From contig JAIVFJ010000249.1 in NCBI GenBank assembly GCA_025765615.1, forward strand, positions 25,365 through 89,364: a stretch of DNA of 64,000 bases, given 5' to 3'. Shown one piece after another: positions 43,939-54,932 of the stretch. Within the stretch, counting starts at the first letter, position 1. Every line of letters starts with the position of its first letter. The stretch comes from Zopfochytrium polystomum. Lineage: Eukaryota; Chytridiomycota; Chytridiomycetes; Chytridiales; Chytridiaceae. Position numbers and translations under genes: made by a program. The notes beneath the pieces were generated by a model that ran no database searches, had not been told where the DNA came from, and worked only from the letters and a program-made list of their open reading frames with translations.

Positions 43939-45008
43939 ATGCTGAGCATGGTACCACGCCACCCCCTTTGTCAAGCCCCCGCGGCGTACTAACTTACCAG
44001 CACCTCGAAAAACTTTCAGTTCAAAAAATCGAAGGTGTCGGCCCCGCTTATGGCCGATCTACCGATTGCGGACGTGGAAGTCGGCGGCATGCCTCGTCTC
44101 ATGGTGTCGAGGATACCTCTGGCCTACTTCCTCGTATACTTGCTCGAAGAATACTGCTCGGAGAACCTTGTGAGTTCTGCTTCTGCTAGGTTGCTTTGCA
44201 CTTCCTTTTTTTTCCGATACTCTCTCGGCTCCCGTCCTCAACCTTCACCCGGCGGGGAGTGAAGATGCCCGGGAGCCCATCCGCCTTGAAGAAGCTGCTT
44301 GAAGCAAGCCCTGACGTATTTTGCCAGTTCTTTTACCTCGAGGTGTCGTTTTACAACTCCCACGCCCATTCGATGTCCGAACAGCAGTTGGAAGCACACG
44401 CCAACCACATTTACAAAACGTACTTGGAACCGGACAGCCTGTTCGAAGTGAACATCGAAGCGAAAGACCGAAAGGACTGCAAAACCGCCTTGACGTGAGT
44501 TTAACTGATTGCTTTCGTTGCCTTCTTGCTTTCATTTGTACTTTCTCTGATTTTCGGTCTTTGCGCTCCGACCATAGCATCAAGAGCAATCTCCCAAAAA
44601 TCTTTGAGGCAGTGACAAAGCACATCTTCACACTCTTGGAAGCGTCATTCGCCAAGTTCATGCGCAGCCCATACGCCGCACGGCTGCGACTGGAGCAGGA
44701 TGGTGAGTGTGATATGCGGGTGTTTACTTTTCTGTTGCGTTTCACTCACTCTGCTTTGTTTTGCAGGTCACGAGGAGATTTCCGTGACTCTCAAAAGCCG
44801 AGACGACGCCGTTGGAACGATTGTCGAACGTCTTCGAGAGCAAAAGGGTCAAGGTAGCCAGCTTGACCCCGAAGCGGCCAAAAAACGTTCCGTGTCGCTG
44901 CAGCACATGGTCGCCGAGTTTTGCAAGACCGTGTTGGACGTGGAGGTCGAAAAAACGCTGGAAATGATCAACTCCACAGGGGCACCCTCGAAATCCAAGA
45001 AAAAGTGA
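43939..45008 (+). CDS. Small RGS-domain protein, copy 2
   Basis: Paralogue of the RGS gene at 1556-2865 and expected to speed GTP hydrolysis on G-alpha. Five exons: 43939-43950, 44020-44169, 44328-44494, 44578-44702 and 44767-45008, about 231 residues. It shows F-K-K-S-K-V-S-A-P-L-M-A-D, C-S-E-N-L-F-F-Y-L-E-V, H-I-Y-K-T-Y-L-E-P-D-S-L-F-E-V-N-I, L-L-E-A-S-F-A-K-F-M-R-S-P-Y-A-A-R-L and V-S-L-Q-H-M-V-A-E-F-C-K-T-V-L-D. Like copy 1, the coding part of exon 1 is 12 nt. Introns 1-4 fall at identical codons and phases in both genes; the fifth intron of copy 1 is absent here. The C-terminus ends in a Lys-rich tail (S-K-S-K-K-K), and copy 1 ends R-L-K-K-K, so a basic membrane-contact tail may be conserved. 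Confidence 0.87.
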
Positions 45009-45448
45009 GCGAGGGGCAGAAAAGTAAGACTTGTGCGAGGAAGAAAATTCGGTCTCGAGGGGAGGCCGTAAGACAGGAGAGAGGAACGCCGGATTCGGCA
45101 TTCAGCATTTTGAAGTCACCAGAGCATTGCGTCGATTCATTTTTCATTTTCGTCCCGCATTTCGTATTTTCGTAGAGGCCAAGAATAAAGCGAACATCAC
45201 TTTTTATGAATTGTTTATGTCCATTCTGATACTGCCTATAACGCTTGCGAGGTTCGGAGAGAGGTTCAGCTAGTTGCTGTTTGTCTGGCATGAATCTTTC
45301 GCCTTTTTTGGTTTGATTCATTTTTTGTCTATTGGCGCGTGCAAATTTTGCGCTCAGAAAAAGAGAAACAGGAAAAAAACACGTTCCTCCTTGCTCCGCC
45401 GGCACAACCGCGTCCCGCTTATCCGTCGTCGCCCGCACACACAGAACG

Positions 45449-46888
45449 ATGGCCTCCTTGGTCGCTACAACCACCTTGGCGACCGCCACCGCTGCCGCCG
45501 CGTTGGCAACCGCGGGGATCGCCTATGTCGATGGCAACCCTTCCCACTTCAACCCAGACGTGCCCACATCCGCCGCGATCTCGCCGTCCTCCTCCTCCTC
45601 CACCTCCTACTCCTCCTCATCCGACTCCCCCACATCCGGCCTCCCGCAAACCCCGTGGTCCGCGTTCTGCGTCTCGTTCGCCGTCATCGCAGTCTCCGAG
45701 CTGGGCGACAAGACGTTCCTCATCTCGGCCGTGCTGGCCATGCGCAACCCGCGCTGGCTCGTCTTCGTCTCCGCAATGGCCTCCCTCACGATCATGACGC
45801 TCCTCGCCGGCCTGCTTGGGCGGGTGCTCCCGAGCTTGCTTTCTCCAGAGGCAACGCAGTGGGCCGCCGTCCTCCTGCTCATTGGCTTTGGCGTCAAGAT
45901 GGCGTGGGAAGCGTACCGCATGACCGGAGACGAAGGCGTGAAGGAGCTGGAAGGCCTGGAGAAGGAGCTGGAGGCGGAGAGTTCTGGCGAAGGTGAGGAC
46001 GAGGAAGACGACGACGACAATGAGGACGGCGACTCTGATTATGCGCACGAGGCCCTCGCTGCCGGCGGCATCCAGCCAGACGTTGAAATGGGAGTCCTGG
46101 CGTCGACCGAACGTTGTACATCTACAACGTACACGCCGGTCAACAGCAGGCGCTCTGACTCGCCACACAAAGACGACGAAAGCTCGGAATGTGGAAAAAC
46201 CAGATTGTCGGACGTCGAAAGCGGTGTTGCCAAGTATACCGATGTCGGTGGAGACTTGGCGAGCGATCAGCCAAACCGGCGAAGGAAACTCAGGCGGTGG
46301 TTCAAGCAAGCTACAGGGTGGATTTCGCCCGTGTTTCTGCAGGCGTTTGTGCTCACGTTTCTGGCAGAGTGGGGCGACCGAAGTCAAATCGCAAGTAGGT
46401 GTTACGTTTCCCGCCACTCTCCCCGTGAAAAATTCCCGTGCAATTTTCAACATGTCCTTTTTCAACACTTGCGCGAAACTGACGGGTGCCTTTCTTATTT
46501 CTTTTGTACTCTTTTTCCTCAGCAATCGCGCTTGCCGGTGCGCACGACTTTTGGTTTGTAATGATTGGTGCGCTGCTTGGCCACGCGGCGTGCGCCATCA
46601 TTGCCGTCGTGGGCGGTCGCCTCCTGGCTGAGCGAATCAGCGTTAAATCAGGTAAGCTCGTTTTTCAGTCTTGTGCGCTTCTAGACCACCGAGGCGCCAA
46701 GGCCGACACTATCTCCTAATCCTTTCTTTTTCTTATTTCTTCCGTATTCTGCCCTCGCATCAAATACAGTCACCATTTTCGGTTCCATCATACTCCTGTC
46801 ATTCGGTATCGTTGGCGTTCTACAATTATCGCTGCGGAGGGACAGCGGTGCGACGGGTCAGGCTCCAGATATTGCCAGCTTTTCATAA
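45449..46888 (+). CDS. GDT1: GDT1/TMEM165-family cation:proton antiporter
   Basis: UPF0016 family; yeast Gdt1 moves Ca2+ and Mn2+ into the Golgi in exchange for protons and supports glycosylation. Exons 45449-46394, 46523-46651 and 46770-46888 join in frame, about 397 residues. Both signature motifs E-x-G-D-[KR]-[TS] are present: S-E-L-G-D-K-T near residue 90 and A-E-W-G-D-R-S near residue 310. The first half has three membrane helices after a Ser-rich N-terminus with a hydrophobic signal-like start. The two halves are separated by an acidic loop (E-D-E-E-D-D-D-D-N-E-D) of about 150 residues, longer than in yeast. The second half has G-A-H-D-F-W-F-V-M-I-G-A and G-G-R-L-L-A-E-R-I-S, then a last helix. 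A GH47 mannosidase, whose Golgi/ER pathway needs Ca2+, lies 2.5 kb away. Confidence 0.9.
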
Positions 46889-47118
46889 GCATCCAAACCA
46901 ATTCCCTCAACTTTGCCTGCCCCTGCCCCTTCTCCTTGCGGCGCACCATCTTATAGAGACAACGTATTCCAATATAATTCTAGATTTGCGACCTATCGTT
47001 GCCGAGTGGTGTTTGGGCAGATGCAAATAAGCCAAACGACAGGTCGTTAGGCGGATTGAACTTCTCTCGCACCTCGCTCTCGCCCTCGTCAAGATGAAAA
47101 CAGTAAAACAGCTAGAAC

Positions 47119-47157
<39 letters not shown>

Positions 47158-47411
47158 TTAACCAGGTTGAGCCGACGCAAACCCGCTTCGGTTTTGCCGA
47201 GTGGAAGACTTTGGAACAATCTAAAAAATAATGCGGGCGGCTGCATTGGGATGTGGACAGGGAGCCATACAGAAAGACAGACAGACAGACAGACAGGCAG
47301 GCAGACAAAGACAGACAGACCGTTGCAGAAACAGGCCTTTTTGTACTCGCAGAAACCGACTGCGACCCCTAACAAAAACCCCAACTTCCAACCCGCACAC
47401 CTTCCCACATC
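46889..47411. other. Intergenic with poly(A) and (AGAC)n tracts
   Basis: Contains about 35 A at 47120-47154 and an (AGAC)n/(AGGC)n tract at 47273-47321. These lie in the promoter/5' leader of the aldo-keto reductase gene. No coding potential. Confidence 0.8.
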
Positions 47412-48316
47412 ATGTCTGCGGCCGCCGCCTCCAAGATGGAGTACCGTCACCTCGGCCGCTCTGGCCTCAAGGTTTCCGTCCGTGCGTAGCAAGTACACCC
47501 CCCCTCCCCGTGACGCTCTCCACTGCTGTTTCCCACCATCGGCTCGCTTCGCGAACCTGTGGCTTTAGTCCCTTCAGAAACAGATCCCCTCTGCTTCTGC
47601 TCGAATGCCTCTCCTCTAGACGCATGTCGCGTAAAGCTGCCGCGCAAAACCGGCCAGCACGTTCGAGCTGGTGTTCGCGGACATGCGGAGAACTGCTCGT
47701 CATGGCGAGGCGCTTCTCGTCCAACTGACCGCTTGTTGTCCACCAGTGTCCCTCGGTGGATGGATCACCTACGGCGGCCAGGTCGGCGACGACGCCGCCG
47801 AGGCGTGCCTCAAGGTCGCGTACGAGAACGGCATCAACTTTTTTGACAACGCCGAGGTGTACGCCAGCGGCAAGTCTGAAATCTCCATGGGCAAGGCCAT
47901 CAAGAAGTTTGGATGGCCGCGCTCCTCGTACGTCATCTCCACCAAGATTTACTGGGGCGGCCCCACCGTCAACGAGCGCGGCCTCTCCCGCAAGCATATC
48001 ATCGAGGGCACCAAGGCCGCCATCGACCGGCTGCAGCTCGACTACGTCGACCTGGTCTTTGCCCACCGCCCCGACGACACCACCCCCATGGAGGAGATCG
48101 TCCGCGCCTTCAACTGGGTCATTGAGAAGGGGTGGGCCTTCTACTGGGGTACCTCCGAGTGGACTGCCGAGCAGCTCACCGACGCCCACCGCATCGCCGA
48201 CAGGGTTAGTACCGCGCCTTGGTTTGGTTGTCTTCGCTCTCTGCTCGAGTTTTACGCCGTGGGTGGGCCGCCTCGCTCCTGTGTCCTTTTGGATCGAGAT
48301 GTGGCGAATCAACAAC

Positions 48317-48349
<33 letters not shown>

Positions 48350-49100
48350 GAACAGGAAAGATGCTAACACAAATCCCTCGGTAACGCGCAGCTCGGTTTG
48401 ATTGGCCCCCTCATGGAGCAACCGCAATACAACATGTTCCACCGTGAACGCTTCGAAAAGGAGGTATGTCGTGCACGGACCACAACTATTTCAGAACAAA
48501 CTCCTCACACACTTGCCATAACACCTGCTCTTCTCGCTCCACAAGTACGCCAACCTGTACGAGAAGCAAGGTCTCGGCACCACCATCTGGTCGCCCCTCG
48601 CCAGCGGTGTCCTCACCGGAAAGTACAACGACTCCATCCCGGCCGACTCGCGTCTCGCTTACGATGGCGACGCCGTCGTCAAGATGCTCCGCGATCGTCT
48701 CCAGACCGAGGACGGTGTTTCCCGCATCCAGAAAGTGCGCGCCCTCGAGGTGAGTAAAAGCCTCTTGCCGAATTGTATTTCCTTGGTGCGGTGGGGTGGG
48801 TGACGAGTACATTCGACTGACTCGTTTCAACTTTTCTCACGCCATTCTTCCCAACCGCGACAATCATCCTTCAAACAGCCCATCGCCAAGAAGCTGGACT
48901 GCTCCCTCGCTCAGCTCGCCATCGCGTGGTGCGTCAAGAACCCCAACGTCTCGACCGTCATCACGGGTGCCTCCAGGCCCTCGCAGGTTGAGGAGAACAT
49001 CAAGGCCCTCGACGTCGTGCCCAAGCTGACGGCGGAGGTCATGGAGGAAATCGAAGCCATCCTCCAGAACAAGCCCAAGCTGGACCCCAGGCGCTTCTAA
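47412..49100 (+). CDS. Kv-beta-type aldo-keto reductase
   Basis: AKR6-like NADPH-dependent reductase; animal members are beta subunits of voltage-gated K+ channels, and fungal ones act as stand-alone reductases. Exons 47412-47481, 47747-48204, 48392-48463, 48546-48749 and 48879-49100 join in frame, about 341 residues. It reads [41 protein letters not shown] (catalytic Asp and Tyr), S-T-K-I-Y-W-G-G (catalytic Lys), [39 protein letters not shown] and [14 protein letters not shown]. These follow the Kv-beta order closely. Intron 3 carries a run of about 20 A. No K+ channel gene is seen in the window. Confidence 0.93.
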
Positions 49101-49353
49101 AAAGTATGCCTGCCGAAAGTCGACCAAAAGGTTTTTTTGTGAGAGTGGGGGAACGGAGTCCTCTTCCGTGAAGCGACTCGCTGACTGCAACAAAGAACGC
49201 ACGAAAAATGAAAAATAAAAAATCCACCGTCATGCACATCTCGAAGGATGAGCATGTATCGCGGATCCTTCATATAATGTTGGATGTGAGCACTAATATA
49301 CTTATAAACGAATGCGGCACTTCTTCCCAGCCCCACAATGTCATGCATTCCTG

Positions 49354-49869
49354 TCAAGCACGTGTTCCCCACTTCAGGTCTTTCCTCCGGCCGTGCCCAC
49401 GCACAGACAAGGGGTGCGCCTCGGTGTTGAACACGTACTGATCCAAGGGCAGAACGTCGTCTCCTGCAAATAAGCTTTTTGAGCAGAGTCAGATGTGCTT
49501 GGCTGGTGAGGACCGAAGAGTGCTTTTTACGCCCGTCGCACCCCCAAAACAAGTAACGCGTTGATCCGCTCACGCCCGCCAGCATTTCGGTGGCTCCTCT
49601 CCGAGAAGGGAGATGACCATACGCAAACACATCCCAGCACACCCACGTAACACTCACAGGTACAAGTACTTGAACGTTTCAGCCAGCAAGAACGACTCCT
49701 GCATGTCGAGCGCCTTTGTCGGACGGAATGCGTCGCGCAGACCGTGGAAGCCGACCTTACCGCGGCAGTGGCGGTTGATATTCTTTTTTTTGTTGTTGTT
49801 GTTGTTGGGGGCTAATGAGCGGTACATACAGAACCTTGACGACGGTGGGGAAACACCACGCACGCATAC

Positions 49870-49906
<37 letters not shown>

Positions 49907-50722
49907 GAGCAATAGTCCAACCCATCTCGCGCCACACGGGGTCGCCGGTGGCGCGCCACATGTAAAACAGCGACTCGACGGTTTCTGGCCGCAGATTGTA
50001 CATCCTGCCGTGCAGATTCAGCTGCGGCAGCGGTCCGTCGCCGTCCCCGCGGAACGCGTCGTACACGTCCGCCGGTGCCCACCCGACGGGCCAGAACCCG
50101 GCCACCTCGAACCCGACGCCGGCAGAGGCCCGCAGCGTCGCCGCCGCGTGGCAGGTGCGCGTCAGCTTAGCGGCGAGCGCGAGCTCGCGGGCGCGGCACG
50201 TCGCCGGTGCGCGGGGCGGTACGGGCGCCAGTCCCGGGCGGCGGCGGTCGGGCGACCGCGGAGCGAGGTGGAAGGGCTCGGGCCGGTTGGGGCAGGCTGC
50301 GACGGCGCCCAGCGCAAACATTCCTCCGGTAAAGCAGGTCTATTGGGAGGAAGTTAGGCGCATGTTTTGCGGGTGGAACGGTCTTACTAAATGCTGGAAG
50401 GTGGCTGCAGGCTGAAATTGGAGGTGCCCAGAAGAGTGGAGGTCTGGCAAGAAGGCAAACTTTCCGTCGGGTGTTTCTTGCAGCATATGGGTTACAAGCG
50501 CCTTGATTTAAAAGCAAACATAATGCCTGTCAACGGCGCCGAGGCAGTTCTCACTTACGTCGGCCGCCTGATGATATAGTTTCAGGAAGACGTCATCACC
50601 TGTGGCAACCCAGACTTTCAAAAGGTACTCGTAGTAAGAGTCGGAGAGGGAACCAACGCCAAAGTCTTGCTCTGTGTTGGATGCATAATAGTTGAGAAAA
50701 AACAGAAGGGAACCACGACGCA

Positions 50723-50772
<50 letters not shown>

Positions 50773-51866
50773 ACCTTTGGGAAGCCTCTTTACGGCAGAA
50801 TCCAACATCATCGGCACCAGCCCAGGGACATTTGACCGTGCAAGCCTCGCCAGCTTTGTGTGCGCAGCCATTGCGGCCTCCGCGTACCGCCTCTTCCCCG
50901 TGACGTCCGCCAAGTACCCAAACTCGAGCTGCAGCGTGCCGGCCTGCGCCAGCACCACGACCCTGCTGCCGCCAAACGGGTCGACGGCCTCGCCGCTGGA
51001 CGCGTTGACGAGGTTCATCGGCATCCGCCGCGGCGCGCCGCCCTTGCCCTCGCCCGCCTCGAACGCCGGCATCAGCACTGCCGCCACCGCCTCCGCCGCC
51101 CGCACGAACCCCGCGTCGCCGTCCAGCTCGTACGCGGACAGCAGGCCTCCGAGAACACGGATCGTCGTCTCGAACACCGAGATGTAGCTGCCAAACGCTT
51201 GCCGCTGGAACGGCGGCGGCGTGCCCGTGTAGTGAGACAGCACCAGCGCCTTGGCGGCCACGAACTCGGCGGTCAGATTCATGAGGTGGAGCGTGGACAG
51301 TGCGTCGACGGCCGTGTTGAGGAGCGTCGCCGGCTGGTACCAGTTGTACGGTTCGCGTGCCAGCGGCAAAAGGTCGTCTGCACCCCACGCGTGCGCGACA
51401 TATCCCTTCCAGGCGTGCAGCGCCATCTTTTCAGTTTTAGCGGGCCCGGAGGAGTGGGGGGGTTGGGGGTGGGGGAGGTGGTTGGCCATAGTTTTCCCTC
51501 GTCGGCCGTGATCAGCTGCGTGGCGCAGCAGTTAGAGAACGTTACCTCCTTCACAAACTCCATCTTCTCGACGTCGGCTACAGTGGCAGCCTTCGATCCG
51601 CCGTCCAAAGCACCTTCGCCGTCGCTGCGAACGCGCATCCAAATCGGCTTGGCGGATGTGCGTGGGAGGCTGGACCAGGCCTTGTGGTATGCGGTGCTCC
51701 AGGCGGGATCGCCCCCATCGTCTCCGACCTCGACCCCGGGCACCGGCCATATGTCGAAGGTGGAGGCGCAGCAGTAGCCGTAGTAGAGGTAGCTTGCAAT
51801 GGAGAGTATGCCGACGGCGGCGATGGCCGCGAAGACGAGGCGGGGGGAGGGCGCAGTCCGCACCAT
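49354..51866 (-). CDS. Class I alpha-1,2-mannosidase (GH47), type II membrane protein
   Basis: Trims mannose from N-glycans in the ER or Golgi. Minus strand, about seven exons; checked borders are exon 1 (51546-51866), an exon beginning at 50775 and one whose 3' end is 49905. N-terminus M-V-R-T-A-P-S-P-R then one membrane helix V-F-A-A-I-A-A-V-G-I-L-S-I-A. Catalytic domain: H-A-W-K-G-Y-V-A-H-A-W-G-A-D-D-L, Y-N-W-Y-Q-P-A-T-L-L-N-T-A-V-D-A-L, S-Y-I-S-V-F-E-T-T-I-R-V-L-G-G-L-L-S-A-Y, L-Q-L-E-F-G-Y-L-A-D-V, V-G-S-L-S-D-S-Y-Y-E-Y-L-L-K, Y-N-L-R-P-E-T-V-E-S-L-F-Y-M-W-R-A-T, S-F-L-L-A-E-T-F-K-Y-L-Y-L, and V-F-N-T-E-A-H-P-L with the Thr that binds Ca2+. Two of its introns begin at or next to (GT)n repeats (sense strand). 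It ends W-G-T-R-A at 49354. Confidence 0.9.
49870..49904 (+). repeat. (CA)n tract at a GH47 5' splice site
   Basis: About 17 CA units on the plus strand, read as (GU)n in the transcript. The intron donor is the first GT of the tract directly after the exon codon CAG (T-I-A-Q). Confidence 0.9.
50725..50769 (+). repeat. (CA)n tract in a second GH47 intron
   Basis: About 22 CA units on the plus strand. In the transcript the intron starts GTTGC followed at once by (GU)n, after the exon end R-L-P-K. Confidence 0.9.
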
Positions 51867-51929
51867 GTTGCTTGTCCAGTTGTCTTGCGGGCCTCACCTT
51901 CAAAAATTTCTGACAAGAGGTAGTGCCGC

Positions 51930-52670
51930 ACAGAAGTTGGACAAACTCCGCCATCTCTGAATGACGAAACTTGGTATGCGTAAAGTTCCATGGAAGGGCA
52001 TCGGTGCCCGATTGTCATCAGTCCCTTCCACATTTGAAGTAAGTTGGAGAAGGGACCAATTGTTTCCTTCTTTAGACAGTACTCTGATCAGAAAGCCATC
52101 TTTCAATTTTGCCCCAAAAGAATGTCAGAATGGCAGAAAGCATGGGTGGCCAGGAAAATCTCCAATTGACTTCTGTGACAGAACAGAATCTATCAACCAT
52201 GAGGAATCAGTTATGAAAGACATTACACTCCTGCATTCCAAATCAGTGTGCAAAAACACTGCAAATGGCAACCTTACCCCAATAAAGCAAAGAGCTGTTC
52301 CTCTTCCAATGGTTTCTCGCCTCCATAGCTGGAGTATTGAAATGGAAATCATCCCATCCTGGCACAGTGTTCTCTGGTTGCCACAGATTTTTTTTACGTA
52401 TGCACTATTTTTGATTTGAGAAGCAAGAATCCACAACTTTGCCACCATGAAGCTGATTGTTTTCCAAGAGAACGTATGTCCTTTGCTCTCCAAATAGAGT
52501 TTGGATCCACTGGTTTCCGGTGACGAGCTGTTGGATGGCTTAAGTGGCAGTGGGAAGATCTGCAGTGTGGTGGCGTCCATCGTGCTGCTGTTTGGTGGTG
52601 GTGGTGGGGGAGGAAATGATGGTGCGATCTGGCATCAGTGGTGGTCAGCATGGTGCATCAGGACCCCTAT
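51930..52670. other. Unassigned stretch, possible decayed element
   Basis: Lower GC than the neighbours. Overlapping open frames exist on plus (51961-52419) and minus (52125-52580). The minus frame has a stretch near 52250-52420 that vaguely recalls a copia-type gag or protease (K-L-W-I-L-A-S, then T-I-G-R-G-T-A, then F-L-H-T-D-L), but no D-S-G-A site and no zinc knuckle. I cannot assign it. Confidence 0.3.
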
Positions 52671-54000
52671 TATTATTCCCGATTCTTTAGTTTCCAAGGC
52701 GTTATCAAAGTGTATTTGCAGCTAACCTGCCTTTATTATTGGGCCTGCTTTTAGTACTTTCGTCTTAACAGTTTCCGTTGCGCCAGGGCTTTCTCAACAT
52801 ATTTTCTTTTTCGGTGACTAACAGAGACTGCCCAGCTGCCTAGGGATGGGGTGCCTGACAGGCCGTACCCCAAGCCTGCCTAATTTATTATTTATTTTCG
52901 GCACTTGTACATATACGCATAGGGTTGGGGGGACTTAGAGCATTTGTGGTGGATACTCCAAGTCAGGGGGGTTGACTTGTCAATTTTCTCTCTCTCTGTT
53001 TTTGGGCCATTTCGCTTTTTCCTTTTTTCTTCAATCTGATTTCTGTCCTTTGGCACCAATACAGAGTCCCTTCAAATCCATCTGGCTTGCAAAGGTGAGG
53101 GTAGTGAGAGATGGTACACACCTGGGTGTGTACATGGTCCCTTAGCGGGGCTCCTCTTAAGGGGCCGTGGGTGGGGAATGCAGAGGGCCCCACCAGCGAC
53201 TGTGTGACATTGCCGGCTCTGCGTTGGAGTGAGGATCACGGGTACTCGCCCGCTGCGACGACGGTGTCGTCGTCCCCAACCTTCCTGTCCCTGCGAAAGT
53301 ATTGGTGTCTGTGCTTGGTGCAGCCCCCAACACCTGAGAGTTCGATCTACGAGTGCCTGCCTCAGTCCTATTGCTGTGAGAGTGAGATGCGTGAGTACAA
53401 GTGCGATGCGATAAAGCCCATTGGTTGAGTGATTGTGCCAACGCAGCCTTGTGGTGCGTGTACGATCGCAGGTGTTTCTGCGTGTGAGTTCCCTGCTGGC
53501 AACCTTCCAACCCCTACATAGTCAACTCCCTTCTCTCTCTCCCCCCTCCCATCGCTGGCATCGACAAGGGCTCCTGCACCACTGTCTGCAACGAGGTGCG
53601 CTAGGTCGCGCCCTGTCTGTCCCGTCGCTATTAACTGCTCCTGTTGTATTTGAGATTAGGTTCCTGAGATAAAAACCCCCGTTTCCCTCTCCTCTCTCGT
53701 ATTCTGCGGTTGTGTTGCGCCCTCAGGAGTGCCCTTCTGTTTCCCTCGCATCAGCCCGCAGCCACACGAGTAATCGGTGCTCCAGCACCGATCCCTCAGA
53801 GGATTGTCCCTCTGAGTGTTCATTCTTTGTGTTTGAGACCCCTGTTAGACAGATCAGTAGGGATACTTTGTGGACTAGGCAAGTAGTAGGGTTGAAACAC
53901 CCCCTAGACAACAGCCCAATAAAGTTAGTTTTAGCCTATTATTTGCTTTCCCTCACTCTAGGGCCAAGATCCCAGGGTCAAAGGAGTGAGTATAGTCTCA
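52671..54000 (+). repeat. Dispersed 1.35-kb repeat, copy A
   Basis: Direct repeat of 61353-62719. Shared landmarks: GGACCCCTATTATT near the start, a near-palindrome around 53112-53133, the block T-G-T-T-G-T-A-T-T-T-G-A-G-A-T-T-A-G-G at about 53640, a hairpin GGTGCTCCAGCACC near 53780, a polyadenylation-like AATAAA at about 53920 and the end TATAGTCTCA. Copy A carries TG/CA where copy B has CG at many sites. It has no long conserved frame; the open frames inside differ between copies. Likely a non-autonomous mobile element or LTR. No terminal inverted repeat was found. Confidence 0.85.
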
Positions 54001-54002
54001 AG

Positions 54003-54222
54003 TGCTGGAGCATCGATTACTCGTGTGGCCACAGGCTGATGCGAGGGGAAATGGAAGGGCACTCCCGAGGGTGCAACACAACCGCAGAATAAAGAGAAAG
54101 AAGAGGGAAACGGGGGTTTTTATCTCAGGAACCTAATCTCAAATACAACAGGAGCAGTTAATAGCGTCGGGACGGACAGGGTGCGACCTAGCCCCTCTTG
54201 TCGCAGACGGTGCTGCAGGAGC
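54003..54222 (-). repeat. Inverted partial copy of the dispersed repeat
   Basis: Reverse complement of the internal part of copy A (about 53568-53788), carrying the same TGTTGTATTTGAGATTAGG block and the hairpin region. It begins exactly where copy A ends, so copy A and this piece form a large inverted repeat with a loop of about 215 bp. Confidence 0.85.
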
Positions 54223-54932
54223 CCTCTGTGCAACGTTTGAAAATTGGGAACACTGCCGGCCAAAGCTGCCTTTCGCTTCTTTCTCGTCCATTCAACTAAC
54301 GAGGTTGGCAAATGGCTTACTAAAAACAATGGTGCGCATAATGATCACAAGAGAAGTATCTTTAGTTAAAAATATTTCTCGAATGGAACTGGAATCCGAT
54401 CGAAAGCAGAGAAGAGCGCAAATGTTCCCAAATGAACATACGAAGCGACGATCTTCCTCAACCCTTTGCGTCACAGGGGTTGGAACAGGCACGGGCGCAT
54501 TATCACGCACAAGCAAACGAGACATTCACAAGGACGAAGAAACTGAAAGAGGAGGGAGGAACCGGAGGAAACGGTACTGTATGAAGCTACGAGGTAGAGT
54601 GAGCGCACCTTATGGCGCAGAGGAGGGAGTTACGGAAGCAAAGAAGATCAGAGAGACAAAAAAAAGGCGAGGGAGAAGGGAGGATGGACGTGTGGCGAGA
54701 AAGAAAGTTTAGCACAATTTGAAAATAGGGAGGGCGGAAGGAGACGAAGCGTTTAGATGCCTCAACCGCCAATAAGCTTAATAAAAATAGTGCAATGGTC
54801 CAGTAACAAGGGACATCCGCGCAATGCCCGCTCTAATGAAGTACCAAACAGATAACAGAAAGGTAATCGTCTACGCTTACTTCTGCTCGAATGACGCACT
54901 TCGCACATATTCAAAGGGCTTACGACAACCAG
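54223..54932. other. Intergenic, no gene seen
   Basis: A plus-strand frame 54305-54712 is rich in Arg, Lys and Glu, matches nothing I recognise and ends near the 3' end of the minus-strand gene. I treat it as chance. Confidence 0.4.

Noticed and set aside
47273..47321. CRISPR-like array
   Set aside because: Simple (AGAC)n tract without spacers; eukaryotic nuclear DNA.
50618..51388. Long Arg/Gly-rich frame opposite to and overlapping GH47
   Set aside because: Out-of-frame shadow of the high-GC mannosidase exon.
52125..52580. Possible copia gag/protease relic on the minus strand
   Set aside because: Resemblance is limited to short words; no D-S-G-A active site, no zinc knuckle, no integrase or reverse transcriptase nearby.
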